In this document: positions 35,024 to 39,610 of the stretch, one piece after another
Numbering within the stretch: position 1 is the stretch's first letter
Layout of the letters: every line of letters begins with the position of its first letter
Source of the DNA: an uncultured Parabacteroides sp.
GTDB taxonomy: Bacteria > Bacteroidota > Bacteroidia > Bacteroidales > Tannerellaceae
Length of the DNA stretch: 39,610 bases
Direction: 5' to 3'
Assembly (NCBI RefSeq): GCF_905196875.1
Contig: NZ_CAJJWO010000049.1
Location: forward strand, 1-39,610
The notes under the pieces: model-generated
Told to the model about the DNA's origin: nothing
Databases searched by the model: none
Seen by the model: only the letters and a program-made list of their open reading frames with translations
Program-made: the position numbers and the translations under genes

Positions 35024-36936
35024 ATCTTATTATTTATTGGGATCACATGGCCGTGGGCAGTGATGTATTTGTATAACTCTCTGTAAAAAGTATGTTTTGT
35101 TAAAGTGGAAGCATCTCCCAGAATGACCAACTTCATTCGTGCACGGGTGATGGCAACGTTCATGCGGCGCAAATCGTTCAGAAATCCGATACTACCCTGA
35201 TCGTTGGCACGTACAAGGCTGATCATGATGACATCGCGTTCCTGTCCCTGAAAACCGTCTACTGTGTGTACGGTGATCAATTTGCGGAACGGTTTGAAAA
35301 AGGCGTTTCGTTTGATCAGCCCGCGGATATATTGTACCTGTGATTTATAGGGAGAGATCAGTCCGAAATCGATACTCTCGTCCAGAACTCGTTCTTTGGT
35401 GATCTTTTCAATGTAGGCTTGCAGTTGTTCTACTAAAAGAACTGCTTCCTGCTTATTGATGCGGCTCATACTTTCGGACAACTGGTCTTCATCGAAATCG
35501 CAATCGGCCGTGTCGAACCAGACGACGGGCGTATCATACGTCAGGATACCGCGATGGCAGACTTCCGGTGCGGCTTTCAATTCATCCCGATAAAACCAGT
35601 GGGATGAAAAGCGCATGATATCCTCATGCATCCGGTATTGTATTTTGAGTAATGACACTGTCTCAGGCTTGTTGATCGCCACTTTCTGCATTAAAGTATG
35701 ATCCAGTCCTCCGCGTGCCGCTTCTATACATTTGATGGTAGGAGGGAGCTGGTGATGGTCGCCGGCCAGGATAACCCGGTCTGCTTTACCGATCGCAATC
35801 CAACAGGCAGCTTCCAAGGCCTGTGCCGCTTCGTCAATGAAAAGGGTGGTGAAAGTATGATTAGTCAGGACCCGGTTGGCGGAACCGACCAATGTGCAGG
35901 CAATAACACGGGCTTCGCTGAAAAGGTCGGTATCTATTTGTACCTCCAGTTCGGTGGCCCGGAAACGCAGGCGGGAAAGACGGTTGCGTGCCGTCTCCTT
36001 TTCGCTATGGCTCTTCTTGCGGAAAGACGATTGTATCTCGCGGATTGCTTTGCGGATACCCCACAGTTCGGAGAAATCCGGATGCGACTCGAAACGACGT
36101 TCGTAAGTGAAGGAAAGCATTTTATCGTTTACTCGTGTCGGATTACCGATGCGAAGAACATTGATACCCCGGTCTACCAGTTTTTCGGATATCCAGTCTA
36201 CTGCCGTATTACTCTGTGCACAGACCATCACCTGGTTTTCCCTGTGCAGTGTCTCGTAGATGGCTTCCACCAATGTCGTCGTTTTCCCTGTTCCGGGAGG
36301 GCCATGTACGATAGATACTTCTTTTGCTGCCAGTACATGATTGACAGCTTCCTCCTGAGTCGTGTTCAGCCAGGGGAAGCGAACGGGAAACAACTTCCTT
36401 TGGCTGGCAGGTGTTTTTCCCAGTAATACATCCCGTAAATGGGCCAACTGGTTATTTTTCGCTTTCATTGCACCGGACAGTGCACTGAACATCGTCTTAT
36501 AACTTGTTTCATCAAAATAGAGCTGAACGCCCAGCTCACTGTTCACATCTTGCAGGTCGAATAGGGCGGAAGGTGTTGGAAGAACGACAACCATCCGGTC
36601 GTCCTGCACATAGCTGATGATGCCGGAGAAATTCAGATAACGCGGACTGCCGGTTCCATTGGTAGTAAAGAAACAGACCGGCCGGCCGTATTCAAAATTA
36701 TGTTCTATCTCTTTATCGTCCCTGCGTTCGATTTCAATGACGAGTTGGTCGAGGGAATTATAATAGCTTTTACCGGGGATAACAGGATACCAGCAAAGTC
36801 CCTGTTGTATTTTGCGGTGAATGCCCACCCGTTCGGACTGCTGCCTATATGTTTCTTTCTCATATTCATACTCCATTTGAAGGAGATCATATTGGCGTTG
36901 CAGATCTGCAGATGGAGTCTGGATTTGATTTGTCAT
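35020..36936 (-). CDS. Superfamily 1 DNA/RNA helicase (IGHMBP2/Upf1-like)
   Basis: A 638-residue ATP-driven helicase of the Upf1-like group. An N-terminal OB-like/accessory region (about 50-175) precedes the RecA-like core: Walker A GPPGTGKT (212-219), motif Ia CAQSNTAVDW, Walker B with DEAA (368-371) in LFIDEAAQALEAACW, motif III LAGDHHQLPPT, motif IV QYRMHE, motif V VHTVDGFQGQERDVIMISLVR, and motif VI NVAITRARMKLVILGD. All are intact. Such single-ORF helicases are widespread in Bacteroidetes; the nucleic-acid role is not known. It overlaps the downstream HAD gene by 4 nt and has a TAAGTTTG -7 element 23 bp upstream. It is divergent from the glycine-zipper lipoprotein gene. Confidence 0.93.
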   Translation of the reverse strand: MTNQIQTPSADLQRQYDLLQMEYEYEKETYRQQSERVGIHRKIQQGLCWYPVIPGKSYYNSLDQLVIEIERRDDKEIEHNFEYGRPVCFFTTNGTGSPRYLNFSGIISYVQDDRMVVVLPTPSALFDLQDVNSELGVQLYFDETSYKTMFSALSGAMKAKNNQLAHLRDVLLGKTPASQRKLFPVRFPWLNTTQEEAVNHVLAAKEVSIVHGPPGTGKTTTLVEAIYETLHRENQVMVCAQSNTAVDWISEKLVDRGINVLRIGNPTRVNDKMLSFTYERRFESHPDFSELWGIRKAIREIQSSFRKKSHSEKETARNRLSRLRFRATELEVQIDTDLFSEARVIACTLVGSANRVLTNHTFTTLFIDEAAQALEAACWIAIGKADRVILAGDHHQLPPTIKCIEAARGGLDHTLMQKVAINKPETVSLLKIQYRMHEDIMRFSSHWFYRDELKAAPEVCHRGILTYDTPVVWFDTADCDFDEDQLSESMSRINKQEAVLLVEQLQAYIEKITKERVLDESIDFGLISPYKSQVQYIRGLIKRNAFFKPFRKLITVHTVDGFQGQERDVIMISLVRANDQGSIGFLNDLRRMNVAITRARMKLVILGDASTLTKHTFYRELYKYITAHGHVIPINNKI

Positions 36937-36958
36937 TCATTCTTTGTTTAACTGGGCG

Positions 36959-36966
36959 CAAACTTA
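36959..36966 (-). promoter_or_regulatory. -7 element TAAGTTTG for the helicase gene
   Basis: On the minus strand TAAGTTTG is an exact TAnnTTTG match, 22 bp before the helicase ATG. No good -33 box is seen. The rest of the 136-bp divergent gap holds nothing else I can support for the plus-strand gene. Confidence 0.45.
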
Positions 36967-37072
36967 CATAAAAAAATGGAATTGAATAGGGGTTTTCTCC
37001 TTTCCGTTGTCATAAAGTCAAAAGAAGGATTATATTAATAAATAATGTAGTGTAGACAGAAACAATGAAGCT

Positions 37073-37744
37073 ATGAGAAACGTAATTTTATCCCTGATAA
37101 TCTCTTTACTGATCCTGCCGGGTTGCGGATCGATGAAGAATATGAGCCGCGAAGACCGGGCCGGCTTTGGTGCACAGATAGGATCTTTTGTCGGGTGGCT
37201 TTTCGGAGGATTGATAGGAGAAGTTATCAATGATGAACGGGGCGGCGAAATAGGTTCGTTTATCGGAACGGCTGTCGGTGGTGTTGCCGGAGCTTCTATT
37301 GCAGCAAGTACGGATGACGAAATAAGAACCGAACAGAGAAGGCCGGGTAAATACACAGCCTCTTCTCATTCTCTTTTACCCGATTTGCATATTGAAGATA
37401 TTCTTCTGGTTGAAGACAGTATTACCTGTAATCAGAAGATCGATGCCGGAGAAACCTGTCATATATCATTTGTAATCGTGAATAACAGTTTTCAGGATGC
37501 TTTGGATGTGATACCCATTGTAAAAGTAGAGAAAGGCGAACATCTGGAATTATCCGATCCGGTGAAAATCCCCCGTGTCTCTTACGACGATAGCGTCACT
37601 TATGAAGTCACAGTATATGCATCCCCCGAATTGCAAACAGGCGAAGCTATTTTCAGTGTACGTTTGGAAGAAGGGCGTGGTAATGGCACGGAAACCGAAA
37701 CTTTTACTGCATCCTGTTCAGGATCTTCGGAAACTGTATTGTGA
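37073..37744 (+). CDS. Glycine-zipper lipoprotein
   Basis: A 223-residue lipoprotein: lipobox ILPGC with Cys18. Residues about 31-83 are glycine-zipper-like (GFGAQIGSFVGWLFGGLIGE; GGEIGSFIGTAVGGVAGASIAAS), able to form packed membrane helices. The rest (about 100-223) is a beta-rich domain (IEDILLVEDSITCNQKIDAGETCHISFVIVNNS) that resembles an Ig-like/CARDB-type fold with a pair of cysteines. The stop codon overlaps the A-run of the neighbouring terminator. The family is unnamed; an outer-membrane or periplasmic role is likely. It is monocistronic, convergent with the HU gene. No promoter box was recognised upstream. Confidence 0.8.
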   Translation: MRNVILSLIISLLILPGCGSMKNMSREDRAGFGAQIGSFVGWLFGGLIGEVINDERGGEIGSFIGTAVGGVAGASIAASTDDEIRTEQRRPGKYTASSHSLLPDLHIEDILLVEDSITCNQKIDAGETCHISFVIVNNSFQDALDVIPIVKVEKGEHLELSDPVKIPRVSYDDSVTYEVTVYASPELQTGEAIFSVRLEEGRGNGTETETFTASCSGSSETVL

Positions 37745-37787
37745 AAAAAAAGTAGGAGGGAAACTTCTAATTCGTTTTCCTCCTACT
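37744..37787 (-). terminator. Terminator of the HU/fimbrillin transcript
   Basis: AGTAGGAGGGAAA (37751-37763) pairs with 37775-37787 with one wobble; on the minus strand the stem is followed by an 8-T run that overlaps the last codon of the plus-strand lipoprotein gene. The plus-strand side has no T-run. Confidence 0.88.
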
Positions 37788-37807
37788 CGCTGTCGACGTA
37801 ATAAAAT

Positions 37808-38089
37808 TTACTTATCCTTATTCAGTTTTTCAAGCAATGCTTTTCCCGGTCTGAACTTTACGCTGATACGCGGTGGTATCATACACGATTCTCCTGTCCG
37901 GGGATTACGTCCTTCTCGCGGAGCTTGTTTCCAAATGGATAAAGTGCCGAAGTTCTGAATGATCAGGTCGTTCTCCTTTGTCAGTTCTTCCGAAATAATA
38001 TCCAGGGCTGTATTCAGTAAGATCATACACTGATATCTGGGTATATTCAACCGTTGAGCCCATTCATTTATGAAATCACCTTTATTCAT
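37808..38089 (-). CDS. HU/IHF-family DNA-binding protein
   Basis: A 93-residue small basic protein of the HU fold. The helical N-terminus is MNKGDFINEWAQRLNIPRYQCMILLNTALDIISEEL, followed by NFGTLSIWKQAPREGRNPRTGESCMIPPRISVKFRPGKALLEKLN: the beta arm with the family's GRNPRTGE...IPPR...FRPGKAL pattern. The arm proline (IPPR) and GKxL are conserved. It starts 4 nt after the stop of the fimbrillin-like gene, with an AAAGGA ribosome-binding site over that stop, so it is co-expressed with a surface protein, an uncommon arrangement. It may be a structural nucleoid protein or a local regulator. Confidence 0.95.
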   Translation of the reverse strand: MNKGDFINEWAQRLNIPRYQCMILLNTALDIISEELTKENDLIIQNFGTLSIWKQAPREGRNPRTGESCMIPPRISVKFRPGKALLEKLNKDK

Positions 38090-38093
38090 TCCT

Positions 38094-39610
38094 TTATGGA
38101 GCTGCTTCCGTTATTACTTTTATTACAATCTGGCTGTTATCGATCTTATTTACGATTGTTATTTCACCATCCGTCTGTGCTGTTGTAGGAGCATCGCCGG
38201 TGATTGAGCCGATAATAACTGTTTGTTTGCTACCGTCAGCTAATGTTGAAACGCTAGACCTTTGAGATAACCAGGTTGTTCCCCCGGTAACCGACGTCGT
38301 TACTCCTTCCGGTGACACAACATTCAGTTTGAATTGGTTATCTGCAACTGCCTCCAGTGATACTTTCGGCTTACCTGCATTTCCGGTCGGATCGAAGGTG
38401 TTTTTTGTATTCCCCATATTATTGAAATCATCTGCTTTCAATGCCGTTATAGCCGCATCTTTCAGGATCACCTTTATGCTGGTTTCTGTCTTAGTGAGAT
38501 CGGATATAAACTTCACGGTTCCCTCGGTATTGGCAGACTGTGCTGCTCCCAGTGTTAATGTAAAGTCAGATTCTACGGCTGTCTTGGGAGTGGCATTCGC
38601 ACTCAGCCAGGTTACACCGGTATTGCTGAAAGAGATTGCGGTTGTTTCACCTCTGTCTTCTGCAACGGCGTGGAATTGGATAGTCTGATCTTTTATATTA
38701 TAAAGAGTAGCAGTCTTTGTTTTTGCATCATAGGTATTATAATTGTCTTCCTGTGATACAAAGCTGATAACCGGTCCTTGGGTGGCTACGACAACGATCT
38801 CCTTACGTTTACCGCTCGCCGGGTTTATCAACTGGATAGTAACCGGCAGTAGCGGATCTCCGCTGTTCAAAGCAGACTCGACTGTCTTGTAAGTGTATTT
38901 AGTAGTCATAGAAGCTGCTTTTGTGCGGGCATCTTCATCGACAACCAGCCATTGGGCGGAACCGGTCTTGTAGATCAGCTTTTCTTCCAATACGCTGTTG
39001 GACCCCATTTCAAACGCAATCTTGCTGTCGGCGGCAGGCATCAACGAAATGCTTCCGTCAGTAAGGACATAAGCTCCTTTCGAGGCATCTGCATCTGTTA
39101 TCAGAGTGACAGGAGCATCTTTGTCGAAATCATTGTTCTTATCCGGATTATATTCGTCGATATGTTCCTGATCGTCCCAGTCGGCTACATTCAGCGTGAA
39201 ATCCAGATGATAGGTATCGGCTTTCGTGATGGCAATCGTGTAACGGTGGTTGGGGGCAACTTCAATATAACTTCCGACATTTTCACCGTTGACAGTCTGC
39301 TGGAAGGGAACCTGATAGGTTACTTCCTGTGTTTCTGTCTTGTTGACGGCGTATTCCCCTTTCAGTATCAGGTATCCATGGTCGGCAGTCGGACTGGGCC
39401 AACTGTAGAAAGCTCCCTTGGTCAGGCTGGCTGCTGTTGTCTGGGTCGCTTTGTCTAAAGGACGATCCGGGTAGGTGATCAAGTCGTTTCCCAGAGTTTT
39501 GATCGGGAAGAAGCTGCTTCCGTCTTGTCCGTTTCCCATCGAAATACTTGTAATGGTAAATTTGGACAGGCTCGCATCGTTCACGATATCGAAACGGGCT
39601 ACCATACGGG
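38094..39610 (-). CDS. Fimbrillin-like surface protein with BACON-like repeats, C-terminal part
   Basis: At least 505 residues of an open reading frame that continues past the right edge; the N-terminus and signal are not visible. The first visible part (RMVARFDIVNDASLSKFTITSISM...VGSYIEVAPNHRYTIAITKADTYHLDFTLNVADWDD) has the pattern of Bacteroidales fimbrillin/major-fimbrium proteins. The C-terminal part consists of about three beta-sandwich repeats, each with a Trp-Leu motif (AQWLVV, VTWLSA, TTWLSQ) and ending in an IxxxVI/IVVV strand, like BACON domains. Such proteins are surface-exposed adhesion or fimbrial components. The Met at the right edge is probably internal. It is followed by the HU gene in the same transcript. 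Confidence 0.78.
   Translation of the reverse strand, partial: RMVARFDIVNDASLSKFTITSISMGNGQDGSSFFPIKTLGNDLITYPDRPLDKATQTTAASLTKGAFYSWPSPTADHGYLILKGEYAVNKTETQEVTYQVPFQQTVNGENVGSYIEVAPNHRYTIAITKADTYHLDFTLNVADWDDQEHIDEYNPDKNNDFDKDAPVTLITDADASKGAYVLTDGSISLMPAADSKIAFEMGSNSVLEEKLIYKTGSAQWLVVDEDARTKAASMTTKYTYKTVESALNSGDPLLPVTIQLINPASGKRKEIVVVATQGPVISFVSQEDNYNTYDAKTKTATLYNIKDQTIQFHAVAEDRGETTAISFSNTGVTWLSANATPKTAVESDFTLTLGAAQSANTEGTVKFISDLTKTETSIKVILKDAAITALKADDFNNMGNTKNTFDPTGNAGKPKVSLEAVADNQFKLNVVSPEGVTTSVTGGTTWLSQRSSVSTLADGSKQTVIIGSITGDAPTTAQTDGEITIVNKIDNSQIVIKVITEAAP

Noticed and set aside
35698..36426. Plus-strand open frame (242 codons) opposite the helicase
   Set aside because: Antisense to conserved helicase motifs; no family resemblance.

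Overview
The window looks like chromosomal DNA of a gut-type Bacteroidales bacterium, probably Parabacteroides or a close relative; the genus is an inference. Support comes from the gene families (GH84 hexosaminidase, BlaR1 fused to a TonB-plug-like tail, DUF3857/transglutaminase proteins, six-bladed propeller lipoprotein, fimbrillin-like surface protein, futalosine-independent menaquinone genes) and from several promoters of the Bacteroidetes -7 type TAnnTTTG. I found no rRNA, tRNA, CRISPR array, insertion sequence or prophage.

Layout. 1-251 (-) is a TonB-C-domain gene interrupted by an in-frame stop. 252-607 is non-coding and rich in short palindromes. 608-1117 (-) is a GNAT acetyltransferase. 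1276-8863 (+) is a compact V/A-type ATPase operon in the order E, DUF2764-like protein, A, B, D, I, K; the usual C, F and G/H subunit genes are missing. 9004-11451 (+) is a secreted DPP-IV-type S9 peptidase. 11686-16966 (+) holds two tandem paralogous sensor histidine kinases with ABC-substrate-binding-like periplasmic domains and no receiver domain. 17072-20356 (+) is a BlaI-like repressor, a BlaR1-like M56 protease with a TonB-plug-like tail, and a propeller lipoprotein, preceded by three operator half-sites spaced exactly 21 bp apart.

From 20418 to 36936 everything is on the minus strand. In transcription order it reads: superfamily 1 helicase, Cof-type HAD phosphatase, HAD-hotdog fusion (the hotdog part resembles the DHNA-CoA thioesterase MenI/YdiI), menF, menD, menB, a menC-menE fusion, a transglutaminase-like protein, a paralogue lacking the catalytic triad, and finally a GH84 enzyme that appears to have its own promoter. 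The men genes cover chorismate to DHNA except MenH; MenA and MenG are also not in the window. The last part holds a glycine-zipper lipoprotein (+), an HU-family protein (-), and the C-terminal part of a fimbrillin/BACON-like surface protein (-) that runs off the right edge.

The points I would follow first are the HAD-MenI and MenC-MenE fusions inside one menaquinone cluster, the phased operator array of the BlaI/BlaR-plug system, the reduced V-ATPase gene set with a conserved Na+-ligand pattern in subunit K, and the catalytically dead transglutaminase paired with an intact one.
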